A stretch of DNA of 64,000 bases from Cyanoderma ruficeps (Eukaryota; Chordata; Aves; Passeriformes; Timaliidae), in NCBI GenBank assembly GCA_008694505.1, contig VZDJ01007755.1, positions 10,806,771 through 10,870,770 of the forward strand, in the 5' to 3' direction. Below the pieces are notes generated by a model. It did no database searches. It saw nothing but the letters and a program-made list of their open reading frames with translations, and was not told where the DNA came from. Shown here in pieces: positions 12,701 through 26,479 of this stretch; the first letter of the stretch is position 1, and each line of letters starts with the position of its first letter. Made by a program: the position numbers and the translations under genes.

Positions 12701-14816
12701 GCTCTGAGAAACTTTTTGCTACGGGAGTCCTTGTGAATTTTTTTGAGCCTATGTATCCCCTTCTGTCAGAAAATTACATATACTCTGCCCAGTTTCTAAA
12801 GAGGAATATGCAGCCTCCTGTCGCAAAGACAAGTAGAGTTTAATGCAGTTCCAGGTAGAGCATATCAGGAGCCCACCATTAATACTGAGCAGCAGGAACA
12901 AGATCCTAATGACATTTTACCTTGCAGAAAGTGACAAAATATTTTCTGGTTTTCATAATTTTCTGTATCTCATACTGAACTCCTGTTGTCTCTGTTAAGG
13001 TCCAGAGGTGTTTGTCATATTTTTGTAAGACAGCCAAAGCAGTAATAATAACAAATACATTAATTCTGCCTTATTTGACTAGTCCAGATACTCAGATTTT
13101 TTGTTTTTCAAACACAGTTAAGTCACCTTTATTAAAAATAGAACGCGTTTATACTTTCTATGAGGATACCAGGAATCAGATTCTAGGAGTGGTGTTGCGT
13201 AATTATAGGGATTTCTTGTACAGATTTTGTGGTGTCAAAATATGATGTGATTTCAGAAACTGCAGGTCAACAAAAGGCCTTTTTGTATTTTGATCCACTC
13301 TGAATAGTCCTTATAGCTCTGCAGCAAACTTAGGGCAAACAGAAAAAGGCTAAGAGTCCTGATGATTCATGTGACAAGAAAATTAAGAGGTCAACTAAAG
13401 GTATTGCCATCATCCACCGTCTTTGTCACAACATGTGATTTGTGGGGTTAAATCCACTGCAGACAAAAGCAAGATATAAACATTGAAAATTCTCTGCCAG
13501 TACAACCTCAGGAAAGAGAGCAATGGATTTTGATGCCAAAATGGCAGGTGGGTTTGATGCTGTGTGGGGACCACAAGCCATGCAAGCACCTGGAATCTGC
13601 TGTTAGTGCATCCATTCACCTGTGTCTAGCCATGGCCAGTGACTAAATGCTTCAAAGGAATGAAAATAAATAAACAATGTAGAGGCCAAGATATACATCA
13701 AGGGAGAAACGGAAACGGGAATTCCTTCCCGACCAGAATAAATATGGTATGAAACAATCATACAACAAACAGAAATCACACATCCCCTTGGGAATCCCAG
13801 CAGATCACCCAGTTACAAACTTGTGCTTTGAAATCCTGAATTGTCTTTTCCCTAAACATGAAAACCTCTTCTCTTAGCAACATTGTAGTCTTCTCTGTTC
13901 ACTACCTGTTTGAAAGGTCTTTCCAGGACATTACTTAGAAACCTCTGAAATCTAGTCCCCAAGCCCTGGCTGCAGCATTGGGCAGCAATGCAGATTTACA
14001 GCTAGAATAAAGCCAGTAGATAATTCACACTGTTTGTCCAGCATGTTAAAAATAGAAGATGTAGGTAAGTTAAGAATTTACAGTCCTTCCTATGGCCTTT
14101 GTCTCCTTTGCAGCATTCATCCCCAGAACTGCTCTGAGTCCATGGGAAAGGTGCAGCCAGGGGAACACAAAAACCTTGAGTGAAGTGGTTACAGCCTTTT
14201 GGACCTGGATGGATTTCAACTCCTATCTTGGATAGGTTCAGAAAATATTCGAGACATTACTTAGTTCAGCTGCAGTGCACTCTGGGGAGATATGTAGGGG
14301 AGGCTGTTTTACATCTTCCACTCTGGGCAGTTGTGAAGTCACACAAGGTGATAGGCACAAGTGTTATGTCATTGTGATGAAGGTCAGTCTTTGTTCCATC
14401 TTGCAGCTATGCAATTTTTCTTGCAGTATATTCATTTCTCATGTATTAGGGTGTTCATGTGGCTCTTTGGGGAAGATTTTTGCATTTGGGGGAGGGGGAG
14501 GCAGTTTGCTTGGTTTATTGTTTTGGGGTTTTCTTTACCCAGTATTTTATCTTTGACTTGTAAATACTTCAATGTAAAACTAGTGATATTGTAAGAGAGT
14601 TCCATTTATCACAGGGCTTTTTTGATATCAGCATTTTGTGACTAATAACACTTAAGTGAAACATTGATAATACAGCTGCTATGATAGCAAACCTGGGATA
14701 ATAGAAGTGGTGTCATTTTAAAAATTAATATAGCAGAAATAATGGTAGAATTGAGAGGCAGTTAAAGGGACAGCTTTATCACACTTTAATCGCAAAGAGA
14801 TTCTTGAAATATTTTT

Positions 14817-15110
14817 ATAGAATTATAGAATCATAGAATCATAGAATGTTTTGTGTTGGAAGCGGTCTTAAAGACCGTATGTTCAGAACCTACCTGTCAC
14901 TGGCAGGGGCATCTCCCACTAGAACAGATTGCTCAAAGCTCCATCCTCCAACTTGTCCTTGAGCACTGCCAGAAATGGGGTGTCCACAACTTCTTTGGAC
15001 AACCCGTCCCAGTGCCTCACCACCCTCACAATAAAGAAATTATTTTGTGTACCTAATCAAAATTTCCCCTCTTTCACTTTGAATCCATGACTCCTTGTCC
15101 TGTCATTACA
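14817..15110 (-). mobile_element. CR1 LINE 3' end, reverse orientation
   Basis: The left end carries the classic CR1 tail in reverse complement (ATAGAATTATAGAATCATAG and a further AATCATAGAATG). The body follows: GTTGGAAGCGGTCTTAAAGA, CACTAGAACAGATTGCTCAA, GCACTGCCAGAAATGGGGTG, TCCACAACTTCTTTGGACAA, CCAGTGCCTCACCACCCTCA and CTCCTTGTCCTGTCATTACA. About 294 bp is kept and the 5' part is missing. It is the best-preserved CR1 tail in the window. The octamer-type repeat at the 3' end marks it as one of the common avian subfamilies. Confidence 0.95.
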
Positions 15111-18070
15111 GTTCAAATTACTAAAAAACCAAAGTATTTAATGAAAATAATTATATTGCATAAAGATTGCAATATATTAAATGGAAAACAAACATTCTGT
15201 TTCTATATGCAGGATGAAATTAAGTATTTTCTTCACAGTGTAATTTTTTAACAAGACCAGGGCAAGAACGGGAAAGGTATATTTTGGGTTTTTGAGGACT
15301 CCAGGTCTAGAACTTGCAACACATTATCTCAGGAAACACTAGGTAGGCAACATAAAAAAAGTTTAAATATTAATTGAACACATTTCTGGTCTGCTAGTGA
15401 GTGGTGGTGCTTTTCCTTAAGACTACTGAAGAATTGGGACCTTCAAATTAATAATCCCCAATAATGGAGTACAAATCTTACTGGGCATATTAAAGAGATG
15501 GGCCCAGTTACTGGGATTTTTAAAGCATTGTTTTATACATGATACAAAGAGATTCTGAGAAAGGAGAGAGCAAGGTGGTGAGAAGTATAACAAGTTACTC
15601 ATCTGTGGCACCTGCACATCTTGCTAATTCATCTGTGGTGGTTTGCATGTTTGAGATTGTTCAGAATGGTTAATTTACCACTATAAAATCTCATCTTTTC
15701 AGTCAGCTGTACAGGGGTCCTCTCAAAATTCAAACCCAGTGATGACCTTTTGCCTAATGTATGAGGCCAAACAAACACAACGATTTTAAAGGCTCCCTCT
15801 GCTTATTTTAAGTACTATAAAACATGCTTTACAGAATATAAAGTGTCATTAGTAACTGAAATGAAAGGCTTCTTTAGATTTTGATCCGTTCCTTCTGGTG
15901 CACTTGTTTCCACAGATACATGCTTTACAAGAAATACAGCCTAATTTCTTTCACATAGTCCAGGCAATAAAGGAATAAACCTTAAAATAAACCCTGATAC
16001 TGCAATGCAATGAGAACCTTCCGGGAGTGGATGTGGCATCCACCTCCTTTGTTTCCCACAGCTGTGGACTTCATATATCTGCAAGATGGATGGAGGCAGT
16101 GTCACTGAAGGCAATTCACACCTTTTGTCAGAGAAGGTGAAAGAAGAGGAGACCATTCACATCATTTTCATGAGGATGATTTGGAAAATGCTTTCCCATA
16201 AGCTGGAAGGACCTTCAAAGCCTTGCTTTCAAGCACTGATATTCCTTACTGTGAAGGATGTCTTGCAATTCACTAATAGCAATATTCTTAGTTGGTCATT
16301 TCCAGATGCTTGACTGTGGTGGAAATCTCAGGGCAGATGTGCATTTGAGATTAATTTATTGTTTTTTGTGCCTTAGAGGACACAGTGGTAACATATTACC
16401 TCACTACAATAAAATAGCACAGATATGGGAAAGTCATCTAGCCCCTCTTGCTGACAGTGCAGGCTTGGCCTCTGCAGTGTGCTCCCTAGTGCTTAGTCCA
16501 GTCTATTTTTAAATGGCCTAAGTGATGAGAATTTCTGCAAAGGAGAGTTCACAGGAAAGCCTCTTTTCTCTGACAAAGCTTTGGATAGATAAAGAATAAT
16601 AGTAGTAGTTCTGTTTATTAAGCTTTCTCTCTTTCACCCAGCAAAGTCCTTGGGGTGCTAAGCATACACCTCAAACCTATTTCTTGTCCCACCCAAGCTC
16701 AGCAAAATTTCAAAGAGATCAGTGAACAAAAAACAACACTAAAGCAAAAGAGCCCTTTCAGACATGCCACTCAGAAGTAAAGGGCTCTCATAGCAAGGAT
16801 TGTTGCAGAAAACCCTCTCAGCACAACCCCAAACTGTTCAAGCTCTATGGCCAAATTCATGGAGGTTTTTCAGTGCTTAGCAGAAGATTCAAGGCTCTTG
16901 AGGCTTCTCAGTATCTCACAAATCTAGACCTGCACTAAGGGAAACTTAAAAGACCATACTTCTGAGCAAGGCTATCAAGGAAAAACAATGAGTTGTCATT
17001 TTGCTTTCCTCATTTGCATTAAATTTATAAAGTCAGTGTTACAATTTTAATTATACTGAAAATATTCCATTTGTGTCTGCTAAATCCTGATTTACTTGTA
17101 GCTGCAGTCATTCTCCTTGTAATATTAAAAGTGAGGAATGGAACCAAGAGCTTCACTATCATCAAATTCAAACAAATGTCTTCAGGAAAGAGCATTAACC
17201 AAAAGCTAAGTCAAGTGCCTGTCTTTTCCGTCCGTGTTTATCAATGCTAAAACCCTACTGGTTGCTACTTGCACCAGAAGAATATTGCAACTTCTGTAGG
17301 GGGAAAAAAAATGGTTATATTTCTTTTTGACAGAACCATTAAGGAACTCTGTAATGTTTCAATCTGTGGTCACTGCTCTGTTTTGCTTGGCTCACTAAAC
17401 CCTCAGCCTCAGCTGGCATTTCCTAAATTAACAGCACATTCACTCCCCACATTAAGACAGTCAGGCAAATGGTTCAGCCTAAACTAAGCAGTTTGACACT
17501 CATGTGCTTCAGCAAAGCTGAACAGCATCTCATGACGCTTACATGATTAGATGATATCATAATCATATGATAAAAAGCCATTAGGCCAGGACCAAAATCT
17601 AAAACATAGGTCATTATGTTAGATGTAAAAAAGCATACCCATTTAACAGAAAGAAAAAAAAAGAAACAAAAAAGATTTCTGACACCAGGGAACATCTGGC
17701 TAATATTTACATCTCCTGTTTAATTTGGATGCTTCAGTTTAGTTTTCAAGATGGCAGTGTATAGAAACAAATTAAGCCAATCACTCTATCCGCAGTTTAG
17801 AAAACCAAGATTTGTTTATAGTTTCTCATATTAATACCTCATCCACTTGGCCAAAATGCCTCGTGAAAAATATACCTCAAACACACAATTCCCATTTAGT
17901 AACAAAGCCGTAATTCAGCATAATTCTTTGTTGATGGGATGAAAAAGGGAGTCATGTAAACTTGGGGTACTGAGATGAACTGATAAAGTTGAGCCATAGG
18001 AAATGAAACAGTCTTCAGTGCTGTAGGATTAAACTGAAGTCCAACAAGAAAGTCAACAGAATTAGCATTT

Positions 18071-18126
18071 TGGGCTCCATCCTACTTTCCTTTAAATCAA
18101 TGGAATTTTGTCACTGACACCAGAGT
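18071..18126. repeat. Probable old amniote palindromic repeat
   Basis: TGGGCTCCATCCTACTTTCC, TTTAAATCAATGGAATTTTG and TCACTGACACC follow a short, nearly palindromic repeat that I recall from turtle, crocodilian and bird DNA (core GTCAATGGAATTTTGCCATT-like). A second, clearer match lies at 56343-56414. The family name is uncertain. Confidence 0.4.
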
Positions 18127-20869
18127 ACCACTACAAACATGTTCATTGTTAAAAGAACATGAGCTGGATACAAGCTAGCTGAATGAGCCCTGCGCCTGGG
18201 AATCTGCAAGTTTAATTCTGTGATGAGTTTGATAAAATGCTTATTTCCCAGAGCAGTTCAAAACAAGAAGCAATTCTGCAATGCATATGTAGAATTTCAT
18301 AAAATATTATCTCTTGCAGGAAAACTGGCCAAGTGACAATATTCTTATGTCATAGGTAATTAGGTAAGCTTCAGAACATTCAAGTTAATAAAAGGAGATA
18401 CCTATTTCAAAATACCAGAGAGAATCCAAGGCCCGAAGTCAAAACTTTTTGTTACAAACCCAGGACAGGCACAGAAATTATTTCATCCAGCTTCCCTATT
18501 TTTGGATATACAAGGGATCTACCAGGCTAAAATCTATTCAATATTACTGAGTATTTTTGGAGTTTGGAGGGTATAAATAATAATATTAGCATGAGTGACC
18601 TACAGTATCCAAATCCCAAATCTAGATAAACAGTCCCAATGGTTTGAGCTCTTTCTAGTCTGCTGTTTCAAGAGGCAGAAGAAAAGCCCAAGCAAGCTTG
18701 CTGAATGTTTCTCATGTGTGTTTAGACTGCCATGACAAAAAAACAACATAGACACTCAAAAATCAGTGCTAAATTATCCAGCTTTATTCTATCAAGCAAT
18801 TCACCCACAACTGGCAGGAGCTTAGGGCTGGAAGCAAACCCAGCTGTTACTCAGAGTGCCAGCAACATAACCCTGATGTCAGGATTGTATCGCCCAGCAA
18901 GCCCATGGCCCGAGCTGGCACAGGAGAAAGCTGAGGGGAGTCCTGTGTGTCTGGAGTGTGTCTGTGTGTCTGCTGCTGCCTGGCTCACTGGAGGTGGTGG
19001 CAGAGGCAAGGCAGGGGTGGCAGAAACAATATCAGAAAAAGCAATGGGAGCAACAGACTGGTGCAGCAAAGGCGTCAGCACACGGTAGTGAACATGCTGG
19101 AGGAAGTAATGGGTTAGTTCCCCACAGGGACCACTTCCAAAGGGCATTTTGGGTGAGATGGCATCACATTTGTCTCCCTCCATCTTCTGCTAGCCCAGAA
19201 GACACTGCTCTTCAAAGTGCCTCCGATGTCCTCCTGGCACACCTCTGTGTATGCAGCACGCACATTCAATCTGTGCTATAAAAACACTTCTTGCAACATA
19301 GCCCTCAGCTATTTCCAATACTTTGAACTGAATAACCAAGACTGACATGGTAATTATGTCTTGGGGTCACAGAGATACCCCACAGCCCAGAGGAAACCTA
19401 AGGTTTCTTGCAGGGGTGCAAAGTCCAGCTACTCATACTGGTAATTAAGCATGCCTGGGATGGGCCTCTGGCTCTGAGGCCAACTGGCAAGGAAGAGCAC
19501 CCTCATCCCACTAGAAGAGGGGAGCTGTGGCCAGCTGGCCTACTGGGAATGGTCTCAGGACCATAATGACCTCTGGACCATCTCTGACAAATGTCTGACT
19601 GTTCTGGTGGGCACCGCTCAGAGACAGGGACCAGCCTCATAATGCAGTGATGCTGCCAATCCACCTATTTTTAATCCAAACATCTCATTTACTAGTAAAG
19701 CTGTAGTTCACCAGACCCTCTTGCCCTGAGGACAGCTGACCCTGAGCAGGCTGGGGGCCAGAGGACGATCTATGGCCATTTTTTTGGTTTTAGAGGAATA
19801 AATATAGCCACAAGGGCTATATGCTGTGTGGGTATGGGCATGTGGTGCCTTATGCCCTGCTTTTCCAAGGAGGCAGAGACATGTGCCTCCCTGCAGTACT
19901 GACATTTCTTCATTCATAAAAAGTGACAGTTCAGATTTCTTTGAACAGGGAGGGTCACCTGTGTGCCACCTCACTTTGGTGAGCATGCATGGCATTTTAC
20001 CCTCCTAAAGGTGATGAAATGGCACAGCCAGGTGCAGCAGGAAGTGGGTGTAGGAGGTGGTAGGGAGGGAGAACTGCTGTGCCCAGATTAATAATGATCC
20101 TCTGCAGTTCTGCAGGGAAAAAAACACTCTCATGTAGCAGTGAGTGTGGGCACTAGAAATATTTCTTGTTCAGTGAGCCATGAGACAGAGGTACAAGAGC
20201 AGGTAAACATGCTTTCTTACACTCAGTCAGACCTGACGGTTCTTATACATTGATTTATGCTTTCTACAGAACCAATCCAGGAGAGTAACAGATGAAAAGG
20301 GTGTGCCAGCTTATAGTTGTGAGGAACCATTCCTCCTAACCCAACCCTCAAAAGTAACACTTTTATGAAGTAAAAATATATTTTCCATTTCCTAGAGCAG
20401 CTGGTTTAGCAATGCTTTGCTGATTTGCTGTTTGATACTCTCCTTTGTTAAGGTATTTAACATGCCTTTGCAAATTTGAGTGGCCAAAAGTTTGTCTTCC
20501 ATATGAAAATCTGTTTCATTCTGATCCTTTATTTTTTTCCTCCTCTGTCTTAGTGGATAACAGAAATGGAGTGACAGAAATAGGAAGTTCAGGTCTATCC
20601 TTTCCAAATTGGTCAGTCTGTGCTTCCAAAAATGCTCAGGGAAAATGAATGGGAACTTGAAGGCAGGATATAAAGCTTTCAGTGTTGCAGAAGTGACGCA
20701 GTCATTTAAAAGGCCAGCTTAGAAAACAGCATATTTCTTCCTTTGACATCCTCCCAAGAATGTCTGCATCAGCTAGCTTGCTCAAAGTGGCAAAAGTCAT
20801 TACAGATAAACACAGTGGATTGTTTATTTTGGAAAGGGACTGGGGCATAACTCTCTGAAGTAAAGCACA

Positions 20870-21150
20870 GGGCGGTTCTTTCTTTACCTGCTGCGGGACC
20901 CAGCAGAGAGGCAAGGTGCTGCATGCTTTGTGTTCAAATGACTAACAAGACCTTTGTCTAGGCTTGAACTCTCATACCTGTTCTCAGTTCCTGACATACC
21001 TCGGATCCCCCCTACCGCCCGCCGAGCCCACGCTGGTGCACTCCGACGGTGAGCCTCTGGATACAGAATGCCACTGGGATCCACGGGGAAGACAAAGCCC
21101 CTCAGAAAGGAAAGCAGCCTCGGGCCACTCTAATTACAAGTCCCTGCGCT
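20870..21150. promoter_or_regulatory. Short CpG cluster, possible promoter or first exon
   Basis: Eleven CpG dinucleotides fall in about 280 bp, six of them in 21001-21060, against a background where CpG is rare. A splice-donor-like GTGAGC follows the cluster core at 21049-21054 on the plus strand. The block is not a recognisable transposon. It might be a small CpG island, an alternative first exon of a non-coding RNA, or a chance cluster. Confidence 0.3.
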
Positions 21151-21361
21151 GCTTGAAGGTACTCAGCTGACATGCCTGAACTGTGCAAAGACCTTCAAGT
21201 GAACTATTATACAAAGCTCAATGTATCACATGGTTGCGAAGCAGCTGCTAAGTCTCACTGTAAATGAGGCACAGAGATGATAAGTCACATACTCTCATAT
21301 ACAATGTGCTTAAGGAAGCCCCACCCTTCAGATTTTACTGCCTTAGGCTAGGATGAAGCTT

Positions 21362-21392
21362 GGGAGGTGAAGGGGAGGGAGTGGGATGTGGG
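21362..21392 (+). other. Canonical G-quadruplex motif
   Basis: Five runs of at least three G are separated by spacers of 7, 1, 3 and 4 bases. This satisfies the usual four-run, one-to-seven-base-loop rule with one run to spare. It lies about 220 bp beyond the CpG cluster. Formation in the cell is inferred, not shown. Confidence 0.75.
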
Positions 21393-22154
21393 AAAGAGTT
21401 TTATGTGAAGGCGTCCTAGTCTACATTAAGGATGTGTTTACTCCTAGTAGCTTTGGCAAGTTAATCATAACATGCATTTAAGTTCTTTCAATAACATCCC
21501 CCAAAAGTGGATTTTTTCTAAATGTCACTTCCCTGTTTAAACCAGCATAAAACTGTATATCCAGATAAGTCTTCCACAGGAGACACAGAAAGCAATGGCT
21601 GCTAACATTTGGGTTCTCCTTTGCCCACTTTGCCTGGATACATACAAGCCTGAAATGTATGTTCTCGGTTCAAATCGCAGCACTGTAAAGGACACACATC
21701 TGATTGCACAGCAAGAGCAGGCAGCATGAATAAGAAGAAAAATCTCTCAAAACAGAGAAGACAGATGCTATAACCCACAGCAAAATATACATTGCCTGTG
21801 ATCATCTTAAAAACTACAGAATACTGTAGTGAAGGCTAAATGGCTGCAGAGTAGTGCCTTTAACACACCCAGGAAGGGCTTTCTCATAACCCAGCAACAT
21901 CCTGGGACTGTAGTTGTTTCTGAAATCCCAGATCAATAGAAATGCAGGGTTGGGAGGGAGCCGGATAAGCCATCCAGCTTGTTCTGCTGAGATGCTGAGA
22001 TGGGTGCTGCAGTCAGAGCCAGTGTGATGCTGAAATGGGAACTCAAATGCCTCGGAGCTACTATTTCAGGCTCTCTATACTGTCAGTAGGTGGCTCATCT
22101 TTTCAAGATTTTCCCATTCATCCATAATAAAAAGTAAATATATGCCTATCAAAG

Positions 22155-22216
22155 TAAAAAAAACCAAACAAACAAACCCCCCCCCAAAAAAAAAAAAACA
22201 CCCCAAACCCCCAAAA
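22155..22216. repeat. A-run/C-run low-complexity tract
   Basis: Alternating runs of A and C, including (CAAA)n, about nine C, then about thirteen A and further C runs. It is a simple tract with no coding meaning and may be length-variable. Confidence 0.85.
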
Positions 22217-23402
22217 TTCTGTATATCATGAAAATATTGCAAAAGCAAATTTAATTCTCTTTTGAAAATGTCTGGAAAAAAAAAATGAAGTTTATCTAGC
22301 TGGTGTGTGAATGTTTCTGGACAAACATACCCACACTAGCCTTCCACACATTCTCCAATTAATCTTCAAGCAGTAGTTTTGAAGCAAAATTTTCCCCATG
22401 CAAAAGATGATCATATAAAAGTTATTTTTCAATCAAAATGTGATAGCACATTGCCAAACATATATGGCTCCTTAGATTGTGTTATAAAACCCTTTGAAGC
22501 TATGCAAAAATCCTTGTAAAGAGATGATAGTATGGAAGTATAGCAAGGAGCAGGTGATGAGAGGTCACTGGAGCAGACTAGGAGAACTAGACAGCCCTAA
22601 CTGCACTTGCAAATCTCACTTCTTTCTATAGATGTATTAGAGAAGAAAGACTTCTAAGACTAAAAACGAATCTGGAGGCATGAGAATGACAGCAGGAGAT
22701 TCACACTCTAGCTATTTTGAAGGAAAAGACTTCATCATTAAAACTGAAGCCAGAGCTTTGTCTCCTTTACAGAAGGTCTCAAACCATACTTGGCTCCCTT
22801 GGCACTATCTGATTAATCAACCATTTGCTTAGGTGGATTGATCCTGCTCTCATTCAAGGCAGATGCGTCTCCATGCAACTTCAAAGAGAGCACGATGACA
22901 CCTTCGTGAACTGTGTTTCATTCTGGCTAACAGAGGCCTGCACTTAAAACATTTTCTAATAGAGATACTACAGAAAGCAGAATTAGGTCCAAACTATGTT
23001 AAAAATTCACTTTTAGCAAATAATAAAAAGGTTACAACATCCCAAAGTTGGACAAACAGGTCTAAAACTAGCACAGATGGCCCAATGTGCCTTTTATCCC
23101 TTATCACAGACATTTATATTACATGTCAAAATACTGCAGAATACAGTGATAGTCAATGTTGGAACTCTCTGTCTGGGTCATACAGATTCATCACCAGCTG
23201 AAACAAAGTGTATTTTCTCCTGGAGTAGGTCACTGTTCTCCTCAATCATCTCACGCTTTTGTTGTGTTTATTTTCAGCACAGAGTTTAATCTTAAAGATG
23301 CCATTTAACAAAGAATTTTTCCTGATACTAGCAACATATGGAAGCAGCTGTTTGCAGTTCTTGTTCATAAAATGAGTTACATCTTCCTTTAAACAAGACA
23401 GC

Positions 23403-23416
23403 TTTTTTTTTTTTTT
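23403..23416. repeat. Poly-T homopolymer
   Basis: Fourteen consecutive T. No element body that it could be the reverse-complement tail of is recognisable next to it. Confidence 0.9.
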
Positions 23417-26400
23417 GCTGTTAAACCTGCATTTGAATCAGAACAAAATGATAATAAACAAGTCTAGAAAGGTCTCCAGCTCAAAGCAAGTTACTGTCCA
23501 TGAACTTTGCCACCCTTTGCTTCTTATTTCCTAGCACATGACATTTGCCTGATTTGGAGAATAGCTATAACATGCAAAACACGAGCTAAATTTTGGCACT
23601 CACTTCTTAATTATTGCTATTATTGTCATAAAAAAAAAAGTTGTGGCTGAAAATATGCGAAAAAAGTTAGTGTTTGATATGTTACACATTGCCTTAGTAC
23701 AAAAGAGCAAAAATAAAACAGATAATGGTCTGTACAGCATGTTCAAAACATAAACTATATCTATATCACTAAATAAATCAAGGCCAGGGAGTGAACTTGA
23801 TCACTGAGCTGCCTGTGCCAACTACCACTTTTCAGTAATAATGCCCAGACATGACTGATGGGAGAGCACATATGGTAGGGAGAACTTCCCAGCAAGTAAT
23901 GTGGGTCAGATTACAACAGATTAGAGCTTGTGCTGCCCTCTGATACTACCTGCACAGGCTTTGTGCATTCAAAGATCTCTCCACACCTTTGCACCAAGGC
24001 GTGCAACATAACCCCACAATTTTCACCCTATGAAACCTTGGTTCTTACTCATAGAAAGAGAGTCCTCACCTCACTGAACATACCTGGAGAAAATCCCTTA
24101 AAGTAACAGTTATACCTTAGATCCACTGAGAAACCATATGCTCAGAGGAGACACAGCACCACATGCTGTGTGACAGGGACAAGGGAACAGTCCCTGTCCA
24201 TGACAGGTTTATCAGCACAAACACAGATGTAATATCTTGGATACGTGAAGACATTTTGGGAATGACTGCTTGGAGAGAAGGGCATTATGTCAAACAGTAT
24301 GTGAGAGGAAAATATGATGAATAACCCTGATGCCTAAACCTTTACTATGTCATTTGATGAGCTCTAGCAGAACCTGCTGTGAATGTGGGGCTGTCTCTTT
24401 ACAAAAGAAAATAGTTTGCAGTCCACATGGAGGGAAGGAATAGCCAGCTAAACTGAGAGTGAAGTACACTCTAGGGAAATCAAAAATGAAAAATATTAAT
24501 TAAGACATGTAGAGAAAGGTGGCCCTAAGACAGTGACCAAGAAAAAGGCAATGAAAGGAGTTGAAATATGTGAGTCAATGAAGGATTTCAAGCAGGGAGA
24601 GAAAGGTGAGAGCTGAAAATCCACCTGTGGACATGGACTCCGGTGAGGTATCTTAGGGATGCTTTCAGGATCGTGGTGGGTATGTGCAATGATTTAGGTA
24701 TCACTGCAAAGCCAGGTCTTCAGCAGTGTTGTGTCTAGAATTTTTGCAATACTTGCTAGTAATCTAGGCAGAAGAACAGCTTTTGTGGAGCTTGTAGGTT
24801 AAAAAAGGCAAAGTTTAAGGCTGAATTGAGGATAAAACATTTTTGTGCTCCTTTGCTCTGGATAAACTGTAACACTGTCCAGCTTATTATTTGTAAATGT
24901 CTGATTTCTCATAGACAGGACAAAAGTAAACTATTAGGAGGACAGGGTAAGGAGGGAGGCCTTGTGCTAGTTCAAGCCTGGAAACCACTTATGATTACTG
25001 ACTCTTCTGTCAGCTACATGCTATATAGGTGCTATATTTCTTGGGGGTTCCAGGGGGAAAGGAAGTGGTGATACAACATTTTAAGTAGGTAAAATGTGAA
25101 AGAAAGTAAATAATAGAGGAGTCTATCCAGATCAGATGAAAAGTTAATACAGACATAAGTGAAAAGAATTTTTTATAAAAATTTTACCCAGTCTTAACTG
25201 CAATTTCATGCACAAACATGTAATTAAACAAAAAAATGGATTGATATCAAATGATGACAGCCAACTCTTAGCTATAAACAAAACTTCTCATACCTCTTAT
25301 TTGTTGTTTATTGAAATGCTTTCCTAACCCCTTTATCTTGCTTCCTTCCAATAGATTCATCAGTTTAATGCAACAACCTAGAAATGAGAAACATTCATCT
25401 ATCAATTCCCTCCCTGCTTTTGACCTGAAGTCCCAGCTAAGAAATGCTAGACATGCACTTGACCGAGCTTCCTACTGCTATTCATGGTTAGTTTTAGGAC
25501 AGATGGACTGAAAATTTGCAGTAACGGGCTGGGTTCTGTGAACCAGGCAGTCCCTTTGAGTTCCATCTGTAGGTATTAACCTGTAACAAATAATTATCTT
25601 GTTTCCCTCAGCTAACCTGTGTTGAAAATAAATCACAAATAACTGCACTGGATGGCAAAAAAACAGCAACAGAAGAGAATTAGACACCTTTTTTTTATGC
25701 CTCCTGAGCACAAGGCAAAATCTCAACCACAGGCCTTCGGCACTTGGTTCTGGCATATCTTCCTCTGGTGGTTTCAGATGTTGTGTTTTCTCACCTGTGC
25801 TGTTATTTCTTTGCTGGAACTGAGCACTCTCAAAGCAGATTCAGCAGAAGGGAATATCTGCCTATCAGTCTCTGCAATACACAGTCTAGGTTTACCTCAC
25901 CTTCACTGATATCTTCATTGCTAATGCGCTGGGTAGGTCAGATGATGATAATGATGTTTTCATATTTGTTGTTCTATAGGGAAAATTCCATAATCACAAG
26001 TATATCAGAAACAGAAAAATAAGTTAATGCTGTCTGGAAAATAAATACACCCACTAGGTCACTGATGACCTTTGTGTGTAGCAAGCCATTACTGCCATTT
26101 TTATCTGCAGTTTTCTTAAAGCTAAGTAAATGAGGCATTTAAAGTTTTAAGTTTATCTCTTATAGCACAGAGTTGATTTTTTGTGTTTTGTTGGGGTTTT
26201 TTAAGTAAGTACTTTAAATTCTTTTGAAACACTGTACCACTGTCTTTCAGAAACAAAACTAGAAGACAATTTCAGACATGCAAATAAAGTAAATTACCCT
26301 AGCATAAATTAAGAAACTCATTAGTTCTTGCATTGCTGAAGCTTAGGTAACTTCTGCAGAGCAGATTATTTTTTAGAAATCAGAGACTATAGGACATAAA

Positions 26401-26479
26401 AGGAACACTAGCACTTTACCTAGTGGATCCCTGCACTGAAAATACCTGCATTTTCTCTAATACTTACTTATTTTAGTAA

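Larger units (their letters stand above)
5418..14816. other. Non-coding stretch without a recognised gene
   Basis: About 9.4 kb of mostly unique-looking AT-rich DNA. It contains a G-rich tract with an unresolved base (9753-9782), a G-rich patch near 14484-14500, and a block (about 8740-9350) with several homeodomain/SOX-like words. Open frames stay below 95 codons and show no domain. I found no recognisable repeat family beyond short homopolymers. Confidence 0.65.
15111..26479. other. Non-coding stretch without a recognised gene
   Basis: About 11.4 kb. The interval from roughly 18880 to 20060 is richer in G and C than its surroundings but has no repeat I can name. A short CpG cluster (20870-21150) and a strong G-quadruplex motif (21362-21392) follow. 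There are low-complexity tracts at 22155-22216 and 23403-23416. Open frames reach 118 codons at 18732-19088 but overlap on both strands and match no domain I know. Confidence 0.65.

Noticed and set aside
15607..15720. Possible LTR start (TGTGGTGGTTTGCATG)
   Set aside because: Neither a matching CA end nor a target duplication was found, and the body matches no LTR I know.
18732..19088. 118-codon open frame on the plus strand
   Set aside because: It lies in a GC-richer zone where stops are scarce, and the minus strand is open over the same stretch. No recognisable family.
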